Below, piece by piece: positions 1 to 6,248 of a stretch of 9,165 nucleotides of DNA. Source of the DNA: Syntrophobacter sp. DG_60 (GTDB lineage: Bacteria > Desulfobacterota > Desulfofervidia > Desulfofervidales > DG-60); assembly GCA_001304365.1 (NCBI GenBank), contig LJNA01000049.1, positions 1 through 9,165 of the forward strand. Direction: 5' to 3'. The notes below the pieces were generated by a model. It was not told the DNA's origin, did not search any database, and saw only the letters and a list, made by a program, of their open reading frames with translations. The translations under genes and the position numbers were made by a program. Positions within the stretch are counted from its first letter, which is position 1, and every line of letters begins with the position of its first letter.

Positions 1-585
1 TATATAAAGAGGGATGTAATCCCTGAAGACGCCTCTAACTATCAAACTATATACGCAGAAAAGCCAGGGGCCATTGCTGCCCCCACTGCAGGATTACACT
101 TTAGCCCTGAGATAATTGATACATTAAAGAAAAAAGGTATAGGAATTGTCCACATTACCATCCATATAGGCTATGGCACGTTTATACCAGTAAAGGTATC
201 GGATATTCGTAAGCACAAGATGGAGAGTGAGTCATTTGAGGTATCAGAGGAAGCAGCAAAGTTTATAAATGATGGTATAAATGGTATAAAAGGAGGGAAG
301 GAGATAATAGCAGTAGGCAGTACTACCACCAGGGCCTTGGAATACCTGGCTACTAAATATGGAAAGGTAATAGCAAAAAAGGGTATTTGTGACCTCTTTA
401 TTTATCCAGGCTATAGATTTAAGGTTATAAAAGGACTTATTACAAATTTCCATCTGCCTAAATCCACTTTAATTATGTTAGTCTGTGCATTTGCAAGTAG
501 GGAATTAATCTTAAAGGCTTATCAAGAGGCTATAAATATGCAATATCGCTTCTATAGCTATGGAGATGCCATGCTCATCGTTTAA
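1..585 (+). CDS. queA: S-adenosylmethionine:tRNA ribosyltransferase-isomerase, 5'-truncated by window edge
   Basis: QueA transfers and isomerises the ribosyl part of S-adenosylmethionine onto preQ1 in tRNA, giving epoxyqueuosine at the wobble position; it acts in the cytoplasm after Tgt. The frame is open from base 1 to the TAA at 583-585, giving 194 visible residues. Recognisable family blocks, in order, are YQTIYAEKPGAIAAPTAGLH near the left edge, HIGYGTFIPV, a GSTTTRALE block, the ITNFHLPKSTLIMLVCAFA block and the terminal YRFYSYGDAML. The C-terminus is complete. With a usual family length near 340-360 residues, about 150 N-terminal residues lie outside the window. An ATG at 220 is internal to the protein and is not the start, because conserved blocks lie upstream of it. 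The stop codon overlaps the stop of the convergent minus-strand gene. Identification is from family motifs and is secure. Confidence 0.96.
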   Translation, partial: YIKRDVIPEDASNYQTIYAEKPGAIAAPTAGLHFSPEIIDTLKKKGIGIVHITIHIGYGTFIPVKVSDIRKHKMESESFEVSEEAAKFINDGINGIKGGKEIIAVGSTTTRALEYLATKYGKVIAKKGICDLFIYPGYRFKVIKGLITNFHLPKSTLIMLVCAFASRELILKAYQEAINMQYRFYSYGDAMLIV

Positions 586-875
586 TGTAGCATCTCTCGC
601 TTAAAGAGTTGTAGCCAGTGCTCCTTGTGTTTAACTGACCCATCTTTCATAAATAGATTGAGCTTGACCATAAATTCACCCCAGCCTTCGGCCTCCAGTG
701 AAAAATTAGATTCCCTGTTTGCTACTTTCACAATAGGGTTTGGGAAGGTGGGGTGAAGAATATATTCTACATATTCAATTTTATCAAGTTCAGAGGCTTC
801 CCCCTCTAAATATATCTTCCATCTAAACCAACCTGGTCTTATCTCTATTGCCTCATTTCTTGTGATAATTTTCAT
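582..875 (-). CDS. Stand-alone prokaryotic YEATS (pYEATS)-like domain protein, 97 aa
   Basis: The whole 97-residue product looks like one YEATS-type beta-sandwich. Landmarks are a Trp-rich first strand (GWFRWKIYLEG, residues 15-25), YVEYILHPTFPNPI (35-48) and FSLEAEGWGEFMVKL (58-72), then a DG turn at 78-79. LHPTF and GWGEF are the two signature blocks of the family. In eukaryotic YEATS readers (AF9, Taf14) the matching positions form the acyl-lysine pocket; here they would be His41, Thr43, Phe44, Gly64, Trp65 and Gly66, all of pocket type. Bacterial pYEATS domains are known, often in proposed defence or signalling proteins, but usually fused to other domains; here nothing else is attached and there is no signal peptide or membrane segment. 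The start is the ATG at 875, with a weak AGAG ribosome site 7 bases before it. The gene is convergent with queA (4-base overlap) and divergent from tgt. Family assignment is fairly firm; ligand and role are unknown. Confidence 0.78.
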   Translation of the reverse strand: MKIITRNEAIEIRPGWFRWKIYLEGEASELDKIEYVEYILHPTFPNPIVKVANRESNFSLEAEGWGEFMVKLNLFMKDGSVKHKEHWLQLFKREMLH

Positions 876-911
876 CTTTAATCTCTAATATTATTGTCTT
901 GGTTACATTTT

Positions 912-940
912 AATATAATCTTTATCAGCTTAAAAGTCAT
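912..940 (-). promoter_or_regulatory. Candidate promoter for the pYEATS-like gene
   Basis: On the minus strand, ATGACT (940-935, 4 of 6 matches to the -35 consensus) and TATATT (917-912, 5 of 6 to the -10) are separated by exactly 17 bases. Transcription would start near 905, leaving a leader of about 30 bases before the ATG at 875. It is a consensus match by eye in AT-rich DNA, so only moderately supported. Confidence 0.4.
914..919 (+). promoter_or_regulatory. Candidate -10 element for tgt
   Basis: A perfect TATAAT lies 62 bases upstream of the tgt GTG, so the transcript would begin near 926 with a leader of about 56 bases. No good -35 is present: TTGTCT at 894-899 is only 14 bases away, and the hexamer at 17-base spacing (TTATTG, 891-896) matches poorly. 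The element overlaps the minus-strand -10 candidate base for base. Confidence 0.35.
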
Positions 941-961
941 TATCCCTAGACAAATTAGGCT

Positions 962-974
962 TTATTGACAATAA
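962..974. promoter_or_regulatory. 13-base palindrome TTATTGACAATAA before tgt
   Basis: Two perfect 6-base half-sites (TTATTG / CAATAA) flank a central A, ending 7 bases before the tgt start codon and inside the divergent spacer shared with the pYEATS-like gene. The size and position would suit an operator for a dimeric repressor or a small leader hairpin. AT-rich sequence makes chance palindromes common, so this is a candidate only. Confidence 0.25.
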
Positions 975-981
975 TGATAAA

Positions 982-2079
982 GTGCAATTTAAAATAGAGG
1001 CACAAGATGGAAATGCACGTGCAGGTCTGCTCATTACACCACATGGTGTCATCCATACACCCGCCTTTATGCCTGTAGGCACATTGGGTAGTGTGAAGTC
1101 CTTAACCTCAGAGGATCTAGAGACTATAGGGACAGAGATCATCTTGGCCAATACTTACCATTTATATTTGCGACCAGGGCATTTGCTCATAAAGAAATTT
1201 GGAGGATTACACAAATTTATGCATTGGGGAGGCCCCCTTTTGACAGATAGTGGAGGCTACCAGGTCTATAGTCTGGCTAAAAAAAGGGAGATAAAGGAAG
1301 AAGGGGTGGTTTTTAGGTCGCATATCAATGGTTCTTCTCATTTTCTTACCCCAGAGAAAGTAATAGGGGTTCAAAGCTACTTTGGTTCAGATATTATTAT
1401 GTGCCTTGATGAGTGCCCACCTTATCCCATAGACTACAGTTATGCTGAAAGGTCCTTAAAACTTACAACAAAATGGGCAGGAGAGTGTAAATTGGCACAT
1501 AAAAATTTAAATCAGTCCCTCTTTGGCATTGCTCAAGGAGGTTTTTATCCTGATTTAAGGAGAAGGGCTGCCTTATCTTTAATAGAGATAGGTTTTGATG
1601 GCTATGCCATTGGTGGCCTCTCTGTAGGGGAGCCTAAGGAAAAGACCTGGGAGGCAATAGAAATATGTAATGAGATGTTGCCAAAGGATAGACCTCGCCA
1701 TGCTATGGGAATTGGTTTACCTGAAGATATTTTGGAGGCTGTCCTCCGTGGTATGGATATGTTTGATTGTGTAGTGCCCACCCGGCATGCTAGAACAGGC
1801 ACACTATTTACCAGCTTTGGGGAATTAACCATCAAGAAGGCCCAATATACTCAAGACGAACACCCTATCGATGAGGCATGTAATTGCTATGTATGTAGGC
1901 ATTATAGCCGTGCCTATTTGAGGCACCTTTTTATTTCCAAAGAACTTTTGGCCTATAGACTAAATAGCTACCACAATGTTTATTATTATTTAAATTTTGT
2001 GAGACAAATAAGGCAAGCTATTCTTGATGGGCATCTTGCGGAATTTAGAAAAAAATTTTATGAAATGCGAAAAAGCTAA
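982..2079 (+). CDS. tgt: Queuine/preQ1 tRNA-guanine transglycosylase
   Basis: Tgt swaps guanine-34 of tRNAs with GUN anticodons for preQ1, the committing tRNA step of queuosine synthesis. The 365-residue product has the usual bacterial length and a full TIM-barrel motif set: TPAFMPVGT (26-34), ANTYHLYLRPG (56-66), the TDSGG block with general-base Asp89, DECPPY (143-148), the substrate-pocket GIAQGG (182-187), GGLSVGE (211-217), and FDCVVPTRHARTGTLF with the catalytic nucleophile Asp262. The zinc site is complete: Cys300, Cys302, Cys305 and His331. The start is taken as GTG at 982 because QFKIEAQDGNARAG aligns with the family N-terminus; the frame is open back to 934 but offers no ATG or GTG there, and no clear Shine-Dalgarno is visible. 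The stop overlaps the yajC ribosome site, so tgt probably heads the tgt-yajC-secDF transcript. QueA, which acts on its product, is encoded just upstream beyond the inverted gene. Confidence 0.96.
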   Translation: MQFKIEAQDGNARAGLLITPHGVIHTPAFMPVGTLGSVKSLTSEDLETIGTEIILANTYHLYLRPGHLLIKKFGGLHKFMHWGGPLLTDSGGYQVYSLAKKREIKEEGVVFRSHINGSSHFLTPEKVIGVQSYFGSDIIMCLDECPPYPIDYSYAERSLKLTTKWAGECKLAHKNLNQSLFGIAQGGFYPDLRRRAALSLIEIGFDGYAIGGLSVGEPKEKTWEAIEICNEMLPKDRPRHAMGIGLPEDILEAVLRGMDMFDCVVPTRHARTGTLFTSFGELTIKKAQYTQDEHPIDEACNCYVCRHYSRAYLRHLFISKELLAYRLNSYHNVYYYLNFVRQIRQAILDGHLAEFRKKFYEMRKS

Positions 2080-2084
2080 GGAGG
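2078..2084 (+). promoter_or_regulatory. Strong ribosome binding site that fixes the yajC start
   Basis: AAGGAGG, the strongest Shine-Dalgarno in the window, overlaps the tgt stop codon and lies 8 bases before the ATG at 2093. It decides against the upstream in-frame ATG at 2024. Confidence 0.85.
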
Positions 2085-2092
2085 AAAAAAAT

Positions 2093-2434
2093 ATGTTATT
2101 AAATTTTTCTAATCTGGCTTGGGCGATGGGACCTCCCCCTGAGGGACAAGGAGGGGGGAGTATGATAGGACCCCTTATTCCACTGGTCCTGATCTTTGTA
2201 ATCTTTTATCTCCTACTAATTCGTCCTCAGCAAAAGCGTGCCAAAGAACATAAAGAACTAGTTAAGAACCTTAGACGGGGAGATTGGGTAATTACCCAAG
2301 GTGGGCTACGCGGGAAAGTAGTGAGTGTGACAGATACCATAGCTACCATAGAACTACCCCCTGACAATACCAAGATAAAAGTTACAAAAAATTATGTTGT
2401 TGGTTTAATCAGACCCGAAGAGCATAAGGAATAG
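2093..2434 (+). CDS. yajC: Sec translocon accessory subunit YajC
   Basis: YajC is a small inner-membrane protein that associates with SecD and SecF. The 113-residue product has one transmembrane helix (about 24-43) followed by the hallmark LLIRPQQKRAKEH (41-53), then a soluble C-terminal domain with the family block GDWVITQGGLRGKV (63-76). The N-terminal stretch before the helix is Gly/Pro-rich, as is common in this family. An upstream in-frame ATG at 2024 exists, but the start at 2093 is preferred: a strong AAGGAGG (2078-2084) sits 8 bases before it, the resulting length fits the family, and the longer version would place a charged, unrelated stretch encoded inside tgt ahead of the membrane segment. 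The gene lies 13 bases after the tgt stop and 3 bases before secD, consistent with one operon. Confidence 0.95.
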   Translation: MLLNFSNLAWAMGPPPEGQGGGSMIGPLIPLVLIFVIFYLLLIRPQQKRAKEHKELVKNLRRGDWVITQGGLRGKVVSVTDTIATIELPPDNTKIKVTKNYVVGLIRPEEHKE

Positions 2435-2437
2435 ATT

Positions 2438-4036
2438 ATGAAGGGCCTCAGATGGCGCCTCTTTTTAATATTGGGCATCTTCTTTCTGACTTTGATGTAC
2501 CTAATACCCTCTTTGACCCCCAAACTCCCAGTGTGGTGGGAGGATATTTTAACTACGAAGAAGATACAGTTGGGGCTTGACTTAAGGGGTGGTATCCACC
2601 TTGTTTTGGAGGTTCAAGCAGAGGAGGCAGTCAAGGCCACAGCAGACCGCTTGGCAGAAGATATAGAAAATCGGTTGAAAGAGGCAAAGATACCATTTCT
2701 GGCTGTAAAAAGAGAAGGCATTTCAGATATAAACATCCAATTAGTTAGAAAAAAGGATGTAGAACAATTTCATAATATGATTAAGAAGGAATACCCAGAG
2801 TTTAATTGGGTGGGGGTAGAAACAAAGGATAAAGTAAAGATTGTAAAGCTATGTTTAACAGGGAAGCGTGTGAGCCAAATTGAACATTTGGCAATTAGTC
2901 AAGCCTTAGAGACCATCCGCAATAGGATAGATGAGTTTGGAGTGACTGAACCCGATATTCGCGGTTGTGGTGGGCCACGCATTTTAGTGCAACTGCCAGG
3001 CATTAGAGACCCACAAAGGGCTATAACCATTATTGGAAAAACAGCTAGGCTGGAATTCAAATTAGTTGATGAAGCTCATAGTTTAGAAGAGGCATTAAGG
3101 GGCAATATTCCATCCGAGGATCAAATATTATATGAAGTCAGTGTAGATAAAAAGACAGGACAGCAAGTAGAAATCCCCTATTTATTAGAAGAAAGGACGT
3201 TGATTACTGGTGATTATATTTCAGATGCCCGGGTATTGATTGATCCAGAAATAAATGAGCCCTATGTGGGGATTTCTTTTAACAAGCAGGGGGCAAAGAT
3301 TTTTGCCCAAATTACAGAAGAACATGTAGGACGTAGATTGGCCATTATATTAGATAATAAAATTCATTCTGCACCTGTAATCAGGGAAAAGATCCCGCAC
3401 GGGGAGGCCAGGATTACTGGTGCCTTTACTTTAGAAGAGGCAAAAGATCTGGCAGTAGTGCTTAGGGCGGGTGCATTGCCTGCCCCTATTAAGATTTTAG
3501 AAGAAAGGACAATAGGGCCTTCTCTGGGAAAGGATTCTATCCGTAAGGGGTTTAAGGCCTCACTTATTGGGGGAGCTTTAGTGATGGTCTTTATGATGAT
3601 TTATTATGCATTATCTGGGGCTATTGCAAACTTGGCACTACTTTTTAATCTTTGTCTTATAATGGCAGGTTTGGCAGCCTTTCAGGCAACACTTACCCTT
3701 CCAGGCATTGCTGGGATTGCTTTAATAATAGGGATGGCAGTGGATGCCAATGTGCTGATATTTGAGCGGATTAGAGAGGAGCTCCGTTTGGGGAAGACCC
3801 CACGTGCTGCCTTGGATACCGGCTATGGAAAGGCATTTTGGACTATATTTGATGCCAATATGACTACCTTAATTACTGCCCTTATCCTATTTCAATATGG
3901 GACAGGTCCGGTGCGTGGGTTTGCTGTAACCTTGTGCCTAGGCATTATTGCCAATATGTTTACTGCAATATTTATGACCAAGGTCATTTTTAACCTCTTG
4001 GTCTATAGACTCAAATTGAGGCATTTAAGCATCTAA
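2438..4036 (+). CDS. secD: Protein translocase subunit SecD
   Basis: SecD, with SecF, forms an RND-type membrane complex that uses the proton gradient to drive late steps of Sec-dependent export. The 532-residue product has the standard plan: transmembrane helix 1 (about 7-24), LGLDLRGGIHLVLEV (45-59), a large extracytoplasmic region with the P1 block ARLEFKLVDE (203-212) and the GITGDY-type segment followed by EINEPYVGISFNKQGAKIF (271-289), the VLRAGALPAPI block (341-351), then a five-helix membrane domain from about 372. The conserved GMAVDANVLIFERIREE (432-448) carries the proton-relay type Asp435, and GPVRGFAVTL is at 490-499. AAGGA at 2426-2430 is a good ribosome site for the ATG at 2438. 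It starts 3 bases after yajC and ends 1 base before secF, so the three are almost certainly cotranscribed. Nothing is missing or broken. Confidence 0.97.
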   Translation: MKGLRWRLFLILGIFFLTLMYLIPSLTPKLPVWWEDILTTKKIQLGLDLRGGIHLVLEVQAEEAVKATADRLAEDIENRLKEAKIPFLAVKREGISDINIQLVRKKDVEQFHNMIKKEYPEFNWVGVETKDKVKIVKLCLTGKRVSQIEHLAISQALETIRNRIDEFGVTEPDIRGCGGPRILVQLPGIRDPQRAITIIGKTARLEFKLVDEAHSLEEALRGNIPSEDQILYEVSVDKKTGQQVEIPYLLEERTLITGDYISDARVLIDPEINEPYVGISFNKQGAKIFAQITEEHVGRRLAIILDNKIHSAPVIREKIPHGEARITGAFTLEEAKDLAVVLRAGALPAPIKILEERTIGPSLGKDSIRKGFKASLIGGALVMVFMMIYYALSGAIANLALLFNLCLIMAGLAAFQATLTLPGIAGIALIIGMAVDANVLIFERIREELRLGKTPRAALDTGYGKAFWTIFDANMTTLITALILFQYGTGPVRGFAVTLCLGIIANMFTAIFMTKVIFNLLVYRLKLRHLSI

Positions 4037-4037
4037 C

Positions 4038-5117
4038 ATGGGTATAGAATTTATTAAACCAGGTATAAATATTAACTTTCTTGGCCAGAAAAAGTGGGCA
4101 TCTGTTATATCTGCTTTATTCATACTTTTGGGAATTATTTCACTTATGGTCAAAGGTGGCCCAAGATATGGGATAGATTTTGCTGGGGGGACCATAATAC
4201 AAGTGAGATTTGAAAAGCCTGTTTCTGCAGATGAGATTAGGAGCGGACTTAAAGAGATTGGCTTAGGTAGGAGTGCTGTGCAGCCATTTGGGCATGAAGG
4301 AAGTGAATATCTAATTCGTGCCCAAGAAACAAGCGAAGAATTAAAAAGATTAGCTGATGGAATAAAAGATATACTGGAAGAAAAATTGGGGAAAGGGGGT
4401 GTAGAAGTCAGGCGAGTGGAGATGGTTGGGCCAAAAGTAGGAGAAGATTTGAGAAGAAAGGCTCTTTTGGCCTTATTTTATGCAATTTTGGCTATTGGCA
4501 TTTATATCTCAGGAAGGTTTGAAATGAAGTGGGGGATAAGTGCAGCAGTGGGTATTTCACTCCTGGCAATAGTCTATTTTCTATCCTTATTGGATGTCCC
4601 CTTGACCTTTTTGGTAATAGGGGCCTTTGTTACTACTTTAGTCTTATACATTATTCTAGATTTAAGATTTGCATTAGGGGCAGTAATTGCCTTGATTCAT
4701 GATGTCTTTATTGCAGTAGGCATCTTTTCACTGATGGATAAAGAGATAGATTTGCCTGTTATTGCTGCCTTATTGACCATCATGGGTTATTCTCTGAATG
4801 ACACCATTGTGGTATTTGACCGCATTAGAGAAAACTTACGCAAGTCCTATAAAGAAAAATTTTCCAATCTAATCAATCGGAGCATAAATGAGGTTTTAAG
4901 TAGGACTATTTTAACTTCAGGTACTACTTTATTGGTTTTAATGGCACTGTTTATTTGGGGTGGGGAGGTCATCCATAATTTCATATTTGCCCTTCTAATA
5001 GGGGTTATAGTGGGGACCTATTCCTCAATTTTTATAGCTAGTCCCATCTTGGTTGCCTTGGAGGAGAGGACACTTCTTTTTAAAACTGCTAAAGGATATA
5101 AACTAAAAGTAAAGTGA
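4038..5117 (+). CDS. secF: Protein translocase subunit SecF, with an apparent two-helix insertion
   Basis: SecF is the partner of SecD in the proton-driven export complex. Family marks are transmembrane helix 1 (about 20-37), YGIDFAGGT (44-52), VEMVGPKVGEDLRRKALLAL (127-146), RFALGAVIALIHDV (210-223), and IMGYSLNDTIVVFDRIRENL (248-267). At 359 residues it is longer than the roughly 300-320 usual for SecF. The excess falls in one place: after GRFEM (159-163) the canonical continuation (…LALGAV…HDV) appears only from residue 209, so about 46 extra residues (163-208) are present. They form two strongly hydrophobic stretches (about 166-184 and 187-206), predicting eight rather than six membrane helices. 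The reading frame is clean. The ATG lies 1 base after the secD stop with no well-spaced Shine-Dalgarno, suggesting translation coupled to secD. Confidence 0.96.
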   Translation: MGIEFIKPGININFLGQKKWASVISALFILLGIISLMVKGGPRYGIDFAGGTIIQVRFEKPVSADEIRSGLKEIGLGRSAVQPFGHEGSEYLIRAQETSEELKRLADGIKDILEEKLGKGGVEVRRVEMVGPKVGEDLRRKALLALFYAILAIGIYISGRFEMKWGISAAVGISLLAIVYFLSLLDVPLTFLVIGAFVTTLVLYIILDLRFALGAVIALIHDVFIAVGIFSLMDKEIDLPVIAALLTIMGYSLNDTIVVFDRIRENLRKSYKEKFSNLINRSINEVLSRTILTSGTTLLVLMALFIWGGEVIHNFIFALLIGVIVGTYSSIFIASPILVALEERTLLFKTAKGYKLKVK

Positions 5118-5132
5118 GAGGTAAAAAATATA

Positions 5133-6050
5133 ATGGATAAAAAAATAAAGTTCTCTGGTTTTTTGTGTGTATTTTTACTCATGGTAATTATGTTTCCAAA
5201 TATCTCTTTGGCAGAGGATTATTATAAGGTGAAAAGGGGAGATACTCTTTGGGATATATGTGATAAATACTATGGAGATCCACGACTTTGGCCTAAGCTT
5301 TGGCAAATTAACCCTCAAATTCCCAATCCCCACCTTATTTATCCTGGACAAGTACTACATTTAAGAGAAGTCCAGCCCGGTAAAGAAGCAATACAAGTTA
5401 AACCGAAAAAAGACGTTATTGACTTTCCCGAAGCCATAGAAGCAGTTGGCTATCTAAAGCCCAAACCCGAATCCTATGTCGGCAAAATTTTGAAGGCTAA
5501 AGAATCAGATAAAATTGTTTTAGGAAGAGGGGATTGGGTATTTTTAAAATTTAATAGAAAACTACCAAATGTGGATGAAAAGTACTTTATTTATCGAACC
5601 TCGGAAGTTCACCATCCAAAAACAGGTGAAAGAGGGTATGTGCATTGTATATTAGGAGTATTAAAGATAGAGAAAGTCCATGAAAAATTGGCGGAGGCAA
5701 AGATCGTCCGTAGTTATGATGTAGTTTATGTAGGTGATTATCTTATGCCCTACTGTCCTATTTCCAAGCGCATTGAAATATTAAAGGAAAGACCCCATGT
5801 TAAGGCCACCATTGTGGCAAGCAGAGAAAATGCAACAGAGATAGGTTGGCCTCATATTGTTTACATAGATGCAGGGATTGAAAGGGGCATCAAAATAGGC
5901 CATATACTGGATGTATACCGCAAACAGTCCCCACCCCTTCCTTTGGCATATCTGGGGAGGTTGCTTATAGTTTATGTTACAAAAAATAGCGCAACGGCCT
6001 TTATATTAAAATCAATACAACCGTTTCATTGTGGAGATATAGTAAAATAG
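5133..6050 (+). CDS. Secreted LysM-domain protein with a duplicated C-terminal module
   Basis: The product (305 residues) begins with a clear signal peptide: KK near the start, a hydrophobic core (about 8-22) and a likely cut after ISLA at residue 27. A single LysM domain follows (about 31-77: YKVKRGDTLWDIC … INPQIPNPHLIYPGQVLHL), a fold that binds N-acetylglucosamine polymers such as peptidoglycan. The rest is predicted beta-rich and seems to contain two related modules, about 116-206 and 223-305: GDWVFLKF…KYFIYR…LGVLKIEKV…GDYL in the first and HIVYIDAG…HILDVYR…LGRLLIVYV…GDIV in the second. No catalytic motif is seen, so a wall-binding or structural role in the cell envelope is inferred. A GAGAGG at 5116-5121 overlaps the secF stop, 11 bases before the ATG at 5133; the 15-base gap places it in the sec operon. 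The specific function is unknown. Confidence 0.88.
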   Translation: MDKKIKFSGFLCVFLLMVIMFPNISLAEDYYKVKRGDTLWDICDKYYGDPRLWPKLWQINPQIPNPHLIYPGQVLHLREVQPGKEAIQVKPKKDVIDFPEAIEAVGYLKPKPESYVGKILKAKESDKIVLGRGDWVFLKFNRKLPNVDEKYFIYRTSEVHHPKTGERGYVHCILGVLKIEKVHEKLAEAKIVRSYDVVYVGDYLMPYCPISKRIEILKERPHVKATIVASRENATEIGWPHIVYIDAGIERGIKIGHILDVYRKQSPPLPLAYLGRLLIVYVTKNSATAFILKSIQPFHCGDIVK

Positions 6051-6137
6051 ACAAAACTCGATTAAAGAAGATAAATGGAAATTGGTAGGAATTAAGAGGT
6101 TAATGGAGAGAATATCAAATCCTAAAAATGACAAATC

Positions 6138-6184
6138 AAGTCCAAAGTCTATAAGTTTAAAGCTTCAAGTGTTAAGTTTTAAGT
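6138..6184 (+). repeat. Degenerate 7-base tandem repeat (AAGTNNN type)
   Basis: Six units beginning AAG recur every 7 bases with one single-base slip at 6152: AAGTCCA, AAGTCTA, AAGTTTA, AAGCTTC, AAGTGTT, AAGTTTT, then a partial AAGT. This occupies the middle of the 221-base spacer 6051-6271, which otherwise holds no gene I can support and no clear terminator. The last units form the left arm of the inverted repeat described separately. Confidence 0.7.
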
Positions 6185-6243
6185 AGAGAACAAAGGCAAA
6201 ACAGGAAGGAAAGACAGGAAAGGAAACTTAAAACTTAATACTT
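6167..6243. repeat. 18-base inverted repeat with a 41-base purine-rich loop upstream of dprA
   Basis: The left arm (6167-6184) and right arm (6226-6243) are complementary at 17 of 18 positions, and the one exception would be a G·U pair in RNA (6171 with 6239). Two further short matches extend it outwards. The loop (6185-6225) is almost purely A and G and contains two near copies of ACAGGAAGGAAAG (6201-6213 and 6214-6226). The right end, 29 bases before the dprA ATG, is followed by no U-run, and the stem is AT-rich, so it is not a typical rho-independent terminator. Confidence 0.65.
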
Positions 6244-6248
6244 AAAAC
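6225..6248 (+). repeat. 7-base tandem repeat (AACTTAA), complementary to the upstream array
   Basis: AACTTAA, AACTTAA and TACTTAA follow one another without gaps, then AAC. The unit is the reverse complement of the TTAAGTT phase of the array at 6138-6184, so the two arrays form the stem of the inverted repeat. Confidence 0.65.

Noticed and set aside
244..453. Antisense open frame inside queA
   Set aside because: The plus-strand frame encodes conserved QueA blocks throughout; the antisense product is a low-complexity Tyr/Cys-rich string typical of shadows.
563..596. Inverted repeat at the queA end as a rho-independent terminator
   Set aside because: The stem is only 7 bases with a 20-base loop and there is no T-run on either side in the proper position; kept only as a remark on the convergent junction.
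876..981. preQ1 riboswitch before tgt
   Set aside because: No compact GC stem with an A-rich tail, as expected for preQ1 class I, could be found; the segment is AT-rich with only the short palindrome.
930..1151. Antisense open frame covering the divergent spacer and the start of tgt
   Set aside because: It lies across conserved tgt codons, shows no recognisable motif and has no supporting ribosome site; it is a shadow of tgt.
1602..1835. Antisense open frame inside tgt
   Set aside because: It covers the catalytic region of Tgt, which is clearly coding on the plus strand.
2024..2092. N-terminal extension of YajC from the ATG at 2024
   Set aside because: It overlaps the end of tgt, would put an unrelated charged stretch before the membrane helix, and the strong AAGGAGG at 2078-2084 is placed for the ATG at 2093.
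6167..6243. The long hairpin as the terminator of the sec-LysM operon
   Set aside because: The stem is AT-rich, the loop is 41 bases and no U-run follows; it is also much nearer to dprA than to the LysM stop.
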